Shown here: positions 51,482 through 59,743 of the stretch, piece by piece
Layout of the letters: each line of letters opens with the position of its first letter
How positions within the stretch are numbered: position 1 is the stretch's first letter
Source: a virus
Length of the DNA: 62,337 bases
Strand: one strand, 5' to 3'
IMG/VR virus record: IMGVR_UViG_3300027985_000790
Coordinates: 1 to 62,337 of that record
Notes under the pieces: generated by a model
Database searches by the model: none
Told to the model about the DNA's origin: nothing
The model's input: the letters and a program-made list of their open reading frames with translations, nothing else
Position numbers and translations under genes: made by a program

Positions 51482-52417
51482 TTAATTCTCCTCTACTGCA
51501 AAAAAGTCGCGCCCCGTTGTGCGGGAGACGTTCTGGAAAAGTCTAAAGGTTCTAGTGCTATAAGTAACTGTTTGCTCTGAGGTTCTGTTAAAAGCAGGTA
51601 TGGCAAAGACGCCATCTAAAGCTCCTGCCATGTCTCGTAATGCGGAATCGAGTATATGCACCTGGAACAAAGGTACTTCCCCATTTACGTTAGGCCGCCA
51701 GTTGTAGAAGTTGCCTAACCAGCTCCATTGCGTAGTAGTCGTGTACCAGGAAGCAGGTACCTTAAAAGGCCAGGTCATGGCATAGCCGGTTGACCTTGAC
51801 TTGGATGGAGAATACGCTACAGAAGTGTCATTTTCCTGGTTACCTACGGGCACCCAAGTTCCTGCCCTCCGCAGAATGAAAGCGGCGTTATCGCCCGGAT
51901 CCGCGAAGGACCGGAAACCTGAGCTTGTGTAGTTATACGCTTTTGGTATGTAGTAGGTTGCTCCCACGTACAAAGGGAAGGGGTGCTCACTGGGCAAAGC
52001 GAAAGGCAAGAAGAATCCAGCATACATGCTCAGATAACTTGTACCTATTTTTGCTATAACAATAAACCGCCGGTCGTTAGCGTAGAACCAGTAGTCAATA
52101 GAATTCTGCCACAAGCAGAAGTAGATGGACGGATTCTTGCTTTGTAGAGCGAAAGATAAGCCTGAGTCAAAGTTAGTGGATCCTGCTACGTCCCAGCAAT
52201 AGTAGCCATTGGCGGCATCGGCGTAGCTCTGAAGACCCACAAACACCTGGCGGTCTGTGCCCGCTCCTGGGCCACGAACCCACAACTCAGCGGTATCCGT
52301 GATAGACGCAGGAGCCGTCCATCTTAGTTGCGTCCAGCCAACAGTACCAGTTAGCCACAAGCGCAGTTTGTCCATCAAGTCATGGTAATCAGTGGCAGTG
52401 CCAGTCGTGTAGGCCAT
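51482..52417 (-). CDS. Tail protein, paralog of previous gene
   Basis: A 311-residue strand-rich protein with several FYANDRRF, YNYTSSGFR and WYTTTTQWSW segments. It begins one base from the tape measure stop. Possible role in tail tip structure or receptor recognition. Confidence 0.7.
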   Translation of the reverse strand: MAYTTGTATDYHDLMDKLRLWLTGTVGWTQLRWTAPASITDTAELWVRGPGAGTDRQVFVGLQSYADAANGYYCWDVAGSTNFDSGLSFALQSKNPSIYFCLWQNSIDYWFYANDRRFIVIAKIGTSYLSMYAGFFLPFALPSEHPFPLYVGATYYIPKAYNYTSSGFRSFADPGDNAAFILRRAGTWVPVGNQENDTSVAYSPSKSRSTGYAMTWPFKVPASWYTTTTQWSWLGNFYNWRPNVNGEVPLFQVHILDSALRDMAGALDGVFAIPAFNRTSEQTVTYSTRTFRLFQNVSRTTGRDFFAVEEN

Positions 52418-55400
52418 TACGATACTCCTAACAGTTTGCGAACCACGTAGGGGTTGCGTTCGATTGTATTCATAATCAGCTGCTCACCCTCAGCAGTATT
52501 TAAGGCGGACAATGCTTCACGCGGGTCCAGTACGTTGACAACTTTAACCTGGGCGGGTTTTACTTCTTGCTGCGTGTTGAAAGCTGCTTTGCCACCCTTA
52601 AGCGTGCTGTCTGAGCTAAGAGGAACCACGGGCTGTGCTACAGGTGTAACGTAGCCACCTTCTGCGTACATGTTAAGGTTCCCCGCATTGATAGCATCCA
52701 GTATATCCCGGTACCTGGCAGTCTGCTCTGCATTGACGACGTACTCGCCATTAGACAAGCGAGCCGCGATTGAATCAGACGTACCCGTGCCCGGACCTTG
52801 GATGTAGCCACCCGTTGCTGCTGCCACAGAACCGCTGTTACCAAAGAAAGAACCTGCCGCGCTTATCAGTGACCCCCACATACCGCCACCTGAGGACTGC
52901 ATGCTAGATTGTACTGCCTTAAGGAGAAGGAACTTGGTGGTGAGCATCAAAATATCAGAAGCTACGGAACGGGCAAAGTCCTTAAAGTTCAGCTTGCCCG
53001 TCTCTGCGAAGTCAACGATAGCAGATGCCATGTTGTCAAAGACGGAGTTGAAAGCCCCCTCCGTTACGTCAGCTTCTGACTTGTACGTCTCAGCGAGGCC
53101 TGCTACTGCTCGTTCAATACCGGAACGCCAGTCAGTCGCATTCTCAAGGTCAGCATCTCTCGCATCTTTTAGGCGCTTCTTAAAGAGCTCGTCCAGTTGC
53201 GTTGCAAAATCTTCATAAACTAGGCCTGCTGCTATGAGGATTTTCTTCTGCTCTTCATACCAGCGGTAAGTTTCTTGGACGTTAGCGTCCTGAGACTCAG
53301 TTACTCGTAGCCATTCCTCTCTGATAGAACCTACCACGTCCTTCTGAACTTGAGTAAGGCCCTTTGCCCATTCCTGCGTGTTCTTTATGTCGTCAACCCG
53401 AGCCTGCTGGATCCGGTTGGTGTAGACGTCTTCCAGTTGGTCAGCAAACTGGGTGGTGGCCAAACCCACAGCAGAAAGGATCTCAACTTCGGTGGTGTGC
53501 CACTTCTCAACTTGTGCTTCTGCACCACCACGAGCAGCTTGCAGCTCCTCAAAAGACTCAGCCATATCTTCAATGGCAGTCTTCTGAGCACGAGTCAAAC
53601 CTGCTGACCAAGCATTTGCCGACTGGATGTCCTGAGTACGTGCGGTCATCAGCTTGTCTTTATAGATTGCTTGAACCATGTCTGCATACTTGCTGTGCTC
53701 AAGACCTAACTTGGTGAGCTGCAGAGTTTGCTGAGCGTACCAAGCTTCCACGCCAACTGTGGCGTTGCCTTGCTCTTCCTGGAGTTTGGCGTAGGCTTTT
53801 ACAACTTGATCTATGAAGCGTGAAGCACCTTTGATAGCATTACCTGCGCCGCCAGCAGAACCAGCCAGTGAGGAATACTTGTTGTTAAGGAGCTCTGCAT
53901 TGGCAGCAGCTTCCTTGTCCGTAGCTATCACGTCTTTCAGGTTGGCCAGGTACTGAGTCTTGAGTACCCCTACAGTACCTTCTACAGTCTTACCGAAACC
54001 GTCCAGGAAGTCAGTATTGAGGTTCTTTTCCCAAGCATCAGAAATAGCTGCACCCAGTCCACCAAAGGCTTTCTTGGCTTTCTCGTCAACGTTTAAACGC
54101 TCAAAGCTAACGCTTAAGGCTTTCTCGATGGCGTCCCCAGTACCTTCAACATGAGGAACTATATCTTCCAGCTTGCGGAAGGTATCAGCAACCAAGTTAA
54201 CTACACCGTTGGTAGCTGTCTCAGCCCCATCTATTACAGCATTTGCAGCGGCAGCTTGTATGCCGCGGAAGACATCGGGAAGCTGCTCCCATACCTTGAC
54301 TATTACGTCGTAAGCGGTTACCCACACAGCGATAATGGTGTTGGCGCTGGTCTTGAAAAGGTTCTGAACGAACTCGAGGGCAGTTGAGAGACTAACGCCC
54401 CACTTCGCCAGCATGGCTTCATTTTCAGTCACCCAGGTTACCGCTGCATCGCGTACTTCACCGTACCAGGTTTTGACTTGGTCGAGAGAGGCGCCAATGT
54501 TCTGGCTAGCTGTCGCAACAGCAGCACGAATACCTTGCCACACGGTAACCGTCTCGCCGCCCACGGATACCATCTCGTCACCGAATGCGCCGAGCGCTAA
54601 GCCCAGGGTGCCCAAAGCCACTGTAAATGCACCAATGGGCGTAGCAGCGAAGCCTACAGCCATGGTAGCGAAGGCCACAGCCAAGCGTCCAGCTATTACA
54701 GTGGATATGGCTACGACTGCGCCAGCAAGAACTTCAAAGTTGTCCGCCAGCAGCAAGATACCTTGTGCAAGAATGGTATTCAGACCCGTAGTACGGTTAG
54801 TTTCTCGAGCGAAGTTGAGCATATGGTTCTGCAGCACCGTGAAGGCGTTCTCGATGGTGGGTGCCACCTTTGCAAACTCCTCAGCCAGCTGAGGTGCTGC
54901 CTCAGCCATCGCGTCTACAATAACTTTGGTGGTCAGCTTACCTTCGGATGCTAGCTTCTTCAACTCGCCACGAGTCACGCCTAAGCTGTCGGCTATGGCT
55001 TTCATCACACGAGGCAAGTTCTCATTGACTGAGACGAACTCATCCTGCTTCAACGTATTGGTGCCCAGGGCTTGGCCCAACTGGCGCAGACCGGCGATTG
55101 CTTCACTAGTAGCCGTACCAGAGATAATCATTGCTTGGTTCAGCTGCTCTGTGAGGTTCAACTGGTCTTGGTAGCTGAGGCCCATCCGGTCAGTGGCTAT
55201 AGACAGGCGGCGGAACAGTTCCGCATTGTCAGCAAGAGGGGTTCTCGTCTTGTTAGAGATGTCATACAGTTCTTGGTAGACTGCGTTCAGCTCACCCGTA
55301 GTGTTGGTTACCAGCTTGAGGCTGTTATCCACACGGGTAGCGCTGTCGATTATGTCTGAAAAAGTAGTGGTGAGAAGACCTAAGGAGGCAAAGCGTAGTA

Positions 55401-55560
55401 TGTCTCCAAAATGGTCAATGCCCAAGGTTAGGTTGTAAAACTGACGCTCAGTTTTAAGGGCTTGGTTACCCATGGTATCCAAGCCACTCGTGGTTCTTTT
55501 GATAGATCTATCGGCGTCCTGGGAGTCTACTCCCACCCTTAGGCTTGACTGTTGGTCCAT
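52417..55560 (-). CDS. Tape measure protein
   Basis: A 1047-residue tape measure. The N-terminal part has TapeMeas_nterm character (LGIDHFGDILRFASLGL, and LGTNTLKQDEFVSVNE), the middle holds hydrophobic helices (~residues 270-330), and residues ~560-860 contain three ~72-residue repeats with W...GL...QK-type spacing. The C-terminus has the AARLSNGEYVVNAEQTARYR segment typical of lambda-type tape measures. Length would give a tail of roughly 150 nm by the usual rule of thumb. It overlaps the chaperone frame 55508-55849. Confidence 0.9.
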   Translation of the reverse strand: MDQQSSLRVGVDSQDADRSIKRTTSGLDTMGNQALKTERQFYNLTLGIDHFGDILRFASLGLLTTTFSDIIDSATRVDNSLKLVTNTTGELNAVYQELYDISNKTRTPLADNAELFRRLSIATDRMGLSYQDQLNLTEQLNQAMIISGTATSEAIAGLRQLGQALGTNTLKQDEFVSVNENLPRVMKAIADSLGVTRGELKKLASEGKLTTKVIVDAMAEAAPQLAEEFAKVAPTIENAFTVLQNHMLNFARETNRTTGLNTILAQGILLLADNFEVLAGAVVAISTVIAGRLAVAFATMAVGFAATPIGAFTVALGTLGLALGAFGDEMVSVGGETVTVWQGIRAAVATASQNIGASLDQVKTWYGEVRDAAVTWVTENEAMLAKWGVSLSTALEFVQNLFKTSANTIIAVWVTAYDVIVKVWEQLPDVFRGIQAAAANAVIDGAETATNGVVNLVADTFRKLEDIVPHVEGTGDAIEKALSVSFERLNVDEKAKKAFGGLGAAISDAWEKNLNTDFLDGFGKTVEGTVGVLKTQYLANLKDVIATDKEAAANAELLNNKYSSLAGSAGGAGNAIKGASRFIDQVVKAYAKLQEEQGNATVGVEAWYAQQTLQLTKLGLEHSKYADMVQAIYKDKLMTARTQDIQSANAWSAGLTRAQKTAIEDMAESFEELQAARGGAEAQVEKWHTTEVEILSAVGLATTQFADQLEDVYTNRIQQARVDDIKNTQEWAKGLTQVQKDVVGSIREEWLRVTESQDANVQETYRWYEEQKKILIAAGLVYEDFATQLDELFKKRLKDARDADLENATDWRSGIERAVAGLAETYKSEADVTEGAFNSVFDNMASAIVDFAETGKLNFKDFARSVASDILMLTTKFLLLKAVQSSMQSSGGGMWGSLISAAGSFFGNSGSVAAATGGYIQGPGTGTSDSIAARLSNGEYVVNAEQTARYRDILDAINAGNLNMYAEGGYVTPVAQPVVPLSSDSTLKGGKAAFNTQQEVKPAQVKVVNVLDPREALSALNTAEGEQLIMNTIERNPYVVRKLLGVS

Positions 55561-55849
55561 CTTTCTTCACCTTATGCTTTAACCAGGTTCTATCGCAAGC
55601 AGTGACGAATCGGAGTAGGTCTGCTCGCTCATCTAGCGAGTCGATACCCATCAGAAGCGCATAGCTGAGAATTTCTGAAATGGGAATAGGGCCACTTCCC
55701 ATTATACGGGAACCGTGTAGCAGCATAAAGGCAGAGTAGTACATTTCCGCGCCCGGAATAAGGTGTGGCTTAGAGAGTAAGGCCGGAGGGGCCTTACCCA
55801 TTTCTGCCATCTTTTTTAGGATTTCTTCCCGTTCACCATATTCCGCCAT
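55508..55849 (-). CDS. Tail assembly chaperone, T part (via -1 frameshift)
   Basis: A 113-residue frame (MAEYGEREEILKKMAEMGKA), the C-terminal part of a GT-type fusion. It has its own ATG, but that lies downstream of an open stretch KLVDLVRW in the same frame reaching back into the upstream G gene, so it is most likely made by ribosomal slippage rather than independent initiation. It overlaps the tape measure start. Confidence 0.75.
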   Translation of the reverse strand: MAEYGEREEILKKMAEMGKAPPALLSKPHLIPGAEMYYSAFMLLHGSRIMGSGPIPISEILSYALLMGIDSLDERADLLRFVTACDRTWLKHKVKKDGPTVKPKGGSRLPGRR

Positions 55850-55863
55850 CCACCGGACGAGGT

Positions 55864-56268
55864 CTACGAGTTTCCCTCAATGGCCTTGGATTGCTCCACG
55901 CGGAAGTTGGCTTGGTTCTTGGCTTCATTAATGACCGTAGTCAGCAGCCAGTCAATTTCGGTGAGGAAGCGCACAGCATTGGTATAGCTGTATGGCAGTT
56001 CTTCTTCGCCGTCGTAGAAGCCTTTCCAGTCGACCAGAATGTGCTTGGCCAGGCAGTTGACCATAATGGTCTTCTGCTCTTCTACCGGCACTTCACGCCC
56101 AATCTTGGTGTAAGCCTTGGTGGCGTTGACGAGATCCAAGGCGAACTCCTTGGTATCGAAGGAAGCTACGCAGATAGATGCGCCGCTACCCAAGTCAATC
56201 CAGACGCCTTTCTTCTTCTGGTCATCGGTGCGCATTGAGTTGATGTCAAACTTAGCCATAATGGTCAT
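55864..56268 (-). CDS. Tail assembly chaperone, G part
   Basis: A 134-residue protein (MTIMAKFDINSMRTDDQKKK), similar in size and location to lambda gpG-type chaperones, placed between tail tube and tape measure. It should bind the tape measure with its GT fusion during tail assembly. The first Met or MAKFD is the start. Confidence 0.75.
   Translation of the reverse strand: MTIMAKFDINSMRTDDQKKKGVWIDLGSGASICVASFDTKEFALDLVNATKAYTKIGREVPVEEQKTIMVNCLAKHILVDWKGFYDGEEELPYSYTNAVRFLTEIDWLLTTVINEAKNQANFRVEQSKAIEGNS
55870..55876 (-). promoter_or_regulatory. Slippery site GGGAAAC for -1 frameshift
   Basis: On the minus strand the heptamer G GGA AAC matches the X XXY YYZ pattern. It lies two codons before the G-gene stop; after slippage to GGG AAA C the frame continues K-L-V-D-L-V-R-W into the T frame. 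This is the usual GT frameshift arrangement of siphovirus tail chaperones. Confidence 0.8.
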
Positions 56269-56271
56269 CCT

Positions 56272-56294
56272 AAAGAAAGGGGCCTTCCGGCCCC
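56272..56294 (-). terminator. Intrinsic terminator after tail tube gene
   Basis: Minus-strand GGGGCC GGAA GGCCCC stem-loop followed by TTTCTTT. Lies just after the tail tube gene, so it would limit tail tube mRNA read-through to lower levels into the chaperone and tape measure genes. Confidence 0.75.
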
Positions 56295-56303
56295 TAGTTC
56301 GTA

Positions 56304-57509
56304 TTAAGCAGCAGCAAGGCGGCTCACTTGGAACTGGTAAGTACCAGCAGTGTTAATTATTGCAGTGAACTCAGAAGACGCAAAGATGTCTTGGTCGAGA
56401 CCACCTGCAACAATTTCCATATTTGAGAACTTGACACGAGGCAAGGTCACAATATAGAGGTTGCCAGCGGCATCTGCTACCATGAAGGACAAGGAGAACG
56501 CAGTGGTCGCCCGGAAACGGTCGAACAGGTCAGAGTTCTCGAAGTACAGCTCCATGGACCCAGTGAGGTCAATCCTGCTACCTTCTACGCCGATAAAGCC
56601 CAAGGTACCAATTGCTTCTTGGCCGCGCAAGCGGTTGTCCAGATTAAAGCTCATGGAAGTGAAGTAGTACTGGGAACCCGCCGGGTCACCATCGAAGGAA
56701 ATTGCTGCTACGTTGTTCACCGCATTGAGAACGGTGGTCGTAGTGGCCGGTACGAAAGTAGCACCCGCGAACTGCGTTTCCGTCATAGCAGAATCTTTCG
56801 CCAGAATCGGGAAGGTTACGCCCAGGATGGACCCGGTAGACATATCGGCTTGGAAACCACCGATACGAGCACCCGGGAAGTTCTGGTACTCAGGAGTGTC
56901 CAGGTCCGTAAAAGCCTTCTGGATGGTGAAGGACCGCTTGGTCACACCGTTGCGGACGAACTCAAGAGCCACGATGTCTACACTATCGCCAGCGGCTATG
57001 GTAGCCACATCTGCCAGAGGAGCAATGGCAACTGAGTTGGCTGTAGGAGTGCCCACGATCTCGGCGTAGATGGTGTTAACACCCGTGAACCCGGAAACGG
57101 CAATGAACTGCCCCACCGTCCAGCTCTGAGCGGACAAGTCCGTAGTAGAGGAGGTCAGCGCCCAAGTGTTGGGAGTGCCAGCTGTCTTGGTGATACCAAT
57201 ATCAGAGGCGGCGGAAATGTCGCTTCCGGTAGTCACCCAATCGCTAAAGCACGCAGCGGCGATAAAGTCATCGTAGGTGCCGTAGGACCACTCACCGTTA
57301 ATGTCACCGCCAGAAGACGCGGAAACTTGAACGGTGTCCGGAGTCATGCGGTCAGACCGGATTTCTTCGGAGGTGGTGAAGTCAGCATTGTAGTTCAGGG
57401 ATTCGCTGGTAAACCGAATGGCTTCCAGCGCCGGAGTTGCAGGCGTAGTCCCCCAGGTTGATTCCTCAACCATGCGAAGGGCTACTCGATTTGAAGTACC
57501 AAAGCTCAT
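56304..57509 (-). CDS. Major tail tube protein
   Basis: A 401-residue strand-rich protein. The N-terminal RVALRMVEESTWGTTPATPA and EIRSDRMTPD are hallmarks of phage tail tube proteins; a C-terminal Ig-like segment may be present. It precedes the chaperone genes, as expected. Confidence 0.85.
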   Translation of the reverse strand: MSFGTSNRVALRMVEESTWGTTPATPALEAIRFTSESLNYNADFTTSEEIRSDRMTPDTVQVSASSGGDINGEWSYGTYDDFIAAACFSDWVTTGSDISAASDIGITKTAGTPNTWALTSSTTDLSAQSWTVGQFIAVSGFTGVNTIYAEIVGTPTANSVAIAPLADVATIAAGDSVDIVALEFVRNGVTKRSFTIQKAFTDLDTPEYQNFPGARIGGFQADMSTGSILGVTFPILAKDSAMTETQFAGATFVPATTTTVLNAVNNVAAISFDGDPAGSQYYFTSMSFNLDNRLRGQEAIGTLGFIGVEGSRIDLTGSMELYFENSDLFDRFRATTAFSLSFMVADAAGNLYIVTLPRVKFSNMEIVAGGLDQDIFASSEFTAIINTAGTYQFQVSRLAAA

Positions 57510-57519
57510 TTAGGGCCTC

Positions 57520-57927
57520 CTAAAAGAAATCGTCCCTTCTGAAAGGACATATTACATTGAGTCGATACCACGCGGTATCATCACTCTCTACCAGTCGAAC
57601 GTAAGGAGCAAGGTGGCAGGTTATGCCGCCTGACTGCCAGTTGCGAAAGACGGCACAGGCTTGGTCAGCAAGCTCTAAGGCCAGTTTATCACCTTCATCC
57701 GTAGGACAATAAATGCTAATGATTATCATTCCAGGATGTCTGAAGACATTGTTACCTGGGTCTCCAAAACTTGCTGGATACGCCTCAGCTCCTGCAATCG
57801 TCAGCTTGACCCAGGAGGTGCCAACCACAGGTTTGTATTCGTCATTAGGATACGACACAGGCGTAGTGGAGCCCCAAAGCGTATTGAAGCGAGACCTTAT
57901 AGCAGAATTCTGAGAAGCATAGCTCAT
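57520..57927 (-). CDS. Tail terminator-like protein
   Basis: A 135-residue protein (MSYASQNSAIRSRFNTLWGS) with a GMIIISIYCPTDEGDKLA core and FRRDDFF end; resembles DUF4128/tail terminator proteins in phage connector regions. A Fur-like palindrome (57715-57729) lies inside its coding sequence, at the IIIS codons. Confidence 0.75.
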   Translation of the reverse strand: MSYASQNSAIRSRFNTLWGSTTPVSYPNDEYKPVVGTSWVKLTIAGAEAYPASFGDPGNNVFRHPGMIIISIYCPTDEGDKLALELADQACAVFRNWQSGGITCHLAPYVRLVESDDTAWYRLNVICPFRRDDFF

Positions 57928-58337
57928 CTTGTAATCCTCCCGCCGTATTTCATCTGGATGGCCACTACGTTGATGTCCACCATACCTTGAGGTGCTTTAC
58001 TAGAGTAGCCGTTCTCTAGCGGTACTATATAAGGCAGATTGTTGGTCAGCCAGATTGTTTGCCCCAGCTTGGCGGACAAAGCATTGGCTTTGACAGCTAC
58101 CATGGTTTGTGTGCCACCAGGGTCTCGTGCCAGAAAGTCTACCTCATTTGAAGGAAGCCCTATGGTAGGAAACCAGTTGCCTCGGGCTCTGCCTGTCAGT
58201 ACGGGGGTGTCCATAACTACTCGCTCGTCTAGCTCCAATGCTATCTTGATGAAGATAGCCCGGGCCCTGTCCCGGGTTACTTCACCGAATTTCTTTAGAT
58301 CTACGGCAAATAGCCGAGCAGGCTTACCTTTAGCCAT
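57924..58337 (-). CDS. HK97 gp10-like tail completion protein
   Basis: A 137-residue protein with DTPVLTGRARGNWFPTIG, the classic gp10-family motif. It lies at the head-tail junction operon and would help join head and tail. It overlaps both neighbours. Confidence 0.85.
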   Translation of the reverse strand: MAKGKPARLFAVDLKKFGEVTRDRARAIFIKIALELDERVVMDTPVLTGRARGNWFPTIGLPSNEVDFLARDPGGTQTMVAVKANALSAKLGQTIWLTNNLPYIVPLENGYSSKAPQGMVDINVVAIQMKYGGRITR

Positions 58338-58710
58338 TGGTCAAGCCCACCTTATAAATGATGGCTATGCCCGATGGTGCAACGGCTGCTAAGCCAGCTA
58401 TGAAGAAGGTTTCAGAACCTACTGTTATTTTATCTCCGGCTTTAGGCTTGACGCTCGCGGCGTTTAAATCGTTCGCGGCAAGTAGCATCATTTGAGAGAA
58501 ACCGGCTACTTGCTCCTTGGTGAACTCAACCCAGCGTTTCTCACTCTTGGGGAGAAGAACGCCGTAAGTAGGAACACTCGTAGACGTCTTGGTTTTAGCG
58601 CCTGCTGCTGCGTTGTATGAAGATCCCGTGGAAATCACTACTGTTACGGGGCATCCAGCTTCCTTGATGTCTTCGCCGGCATCCACTGCGTCTGCTGCGT
58701 AGTCAGCCAT
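58330..58710 (-). CDS. Head-tail connector (stopper-like) protein
   Basis: A 126-residue protein with an early helical part and strand-rich middle (GVLLPKSEKRWVEFTKEQVA), placed between the adaptor and gp10 genes. No exact family assigned; position suggests a connector. Confidence 0.65.
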   Translation of the reverse strand: MADYAADAVDAGEDIKEAGCPVTVVISTGSSYNAAAGAKTKTSTSVPTYGVLLPKSEKRWVEFTKEQVAGFSQMMLLAANDLNAASVKPKAGDKITVGSETFFIAGLAAVAPSGIAIIYKVGLTNG

Positions 58711-58711
58711 A

Positions 58712-59185
58712 CTAGCTCCTCAGCAGCTGAGAGCTGCCAGTCAAAGAGGACAGTAGTTGGTAGACATGCGTAGGCACTGAACCTGTGACAGCTTTTTCTG
58801 AGAAATACTCTGTTTCGAGGACGTCCACCTTCTTACGCTTGATACCGGATTTGCTGGTCACAATGCCTTCCATATCGTAGACACCAGAGCGGAACATGTC
58901 CGCTACCAACGCGCAAGCTTCTTTTACCTGCCACGGGGCGTCCGTTTCTCCTACTACAAAACCGTCTTCGTCCTCAGCAAACAACCGCGGCCATTTGAGG
59001 CGCTGCGTTTCTGAGGCCTTAACTCCTCCGAAAGAGAAGTTCCTGTCAATCCAGTCAGTGGCTTTTACGATGTTGACTTCTTTCTGAGTATCAGAAAGGG
59101 CCGTCCAGGTTGTGTTGCCCCGGGCGGCCCAATAAGCATCAACATTTGCCACGGAATCATAAGCGTCCGTAAGAAGCGTTAACAT
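58712..59185 (-). CDS. Head-tail adaptor (DnaT-like)
   Basis: A 157-residue protein with SVANVDAYWAARGNTTWTAL and then ATDWIDRNFSFGGVKASETQ, a pattern annotated in phages as DnaT-like or head-tail adaptor. The role in virion assembly follows from position just after the coat gene module. Confidence 0.75.
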   Translation of the reverse strand: MLTLLTDAYDSVANVDAYWAARGNTTWTALSDTQKEVNIVKATDWIDRNFSFGGVKASETQRLKWPRLFAEDEDGFVVGETDAPWQVKEACALVADMFRSGVYDMEGIVTSKSGIKRKKVDVLETEYFSEKAVTGSVPTHVYQLLSSLTGSSQLLRS

Positions 59186-59456
59186 GGCGCGTTTCCTCCA
59201 GCTTCTCGATACGCTGCTGTAGGTAGCGCATCTGCTCTCTTAAAGCAGCGACCTCTGCAGTTGCCACATAGCGGTCGCGGGAGTTCGCTTCAATCCGTTC
59301 CACTTGAACCTGCATCCCTGCCACACGTTCGGTAAGTGTTGCTACGTCAAGGGAGGTGGTGTGGACAGTGCCACCTACCCAAATGCAGATGGCTACTACT
59401 ACAACCTGGAGACCTGTCTGGATGTGCTGACCCAGAGATTTAGTTGCTTCCGCCAT
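59157..59456 (-). CDS. Membrane protein with coiled coil, possible holin or lysis accessory
   Basis: A 99-residue protein: one membrane segment (residues ~15-32, LQVVVVAICIWVGGTV) followed by a coiled coil (AALREQMRYLQQRIEKLEE). This one-segment, long-coil layout is common in phage membrane proteins near structural genes. Holin function is not shown. It overlaps the adaptor gene by 29 bases. Confidence 0.6.
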   Translation of the reverse strand: MAEATKSLGQHIQTGLQVVVVAICIWVGGTVHTTSLDVATLTERVAGMQVQVERIEANSRDRYVATAEVAALREQMRYLQQRIEKLEETRHVNASYGRL

Positions 59457-59467
59457 CTTGCACCTCC

Positions 59468-59698
59468 TTACTTGCTGCCGGCTTGCGGACCTTTGCGCAC
59501 TGCGGAAGGTGACGCGCCGTTACCCGGTTCCTCGGGCTTCTTCTCGGGCTTCTTCTCGGGCTTCTTCTCAGCGGCGGCCTTAGCCTCGCTGGCAGCTTGA
59601 GCAGCAATCAGCTTCTGGAGCTGGGGGCACTTGGCCACTTGCTCAGCGGTGGTATAGCCAAGGAGCTTACCGTTCTTCATAACCTTGATTTGAGACAT
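59468..59698 (-). CDS. Small protein with EKKP repeats
   Basis: A 76-residue protein; starts MSQIKVMKNGKLLGYTTAEQ, then an Ala-rich helix and PEKKP repeated three times. Probably a flexible linker or decoration protein. GAGGATACCACC precedes the ATG at 59698. Follows the coat gene. Confidence 0.7.
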   Translation of the reverse strand: MSQIKVMKNGKLLGYTTAEQVAKCPQLQKLIAAQAASEAKAAAEKKPEKKPEKKPEEPGNGASPSAVRKGPQAGSK

Positions 59699-59708
59699 GG
59701 TGGTATCC

Positions 59709-59738
59709 TCAGAAAGGAGAGGGGCCCGAAGGCCCCTC
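59709..59738 (-). terminator. Hairpin terminator after coat protein gene
   Basis: Minus-strand GAGGGGCC TTCG GGCCCCTC followed by TCCTTTCT. The stable TTCG loop suggests real function; the T-run is weak, so it may only partly terminate. Confidence 0.65.
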
Positions 59739-59743
59739 AACTA

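Noticed and set aside
57715-57729. Fur-like site inside the tail terminator gene
   Set aside because: It matches 14 of 15 positions but lies in coding sequence of a structural gene with Ile-rich codons, and no promoter is near. Treated as chance.
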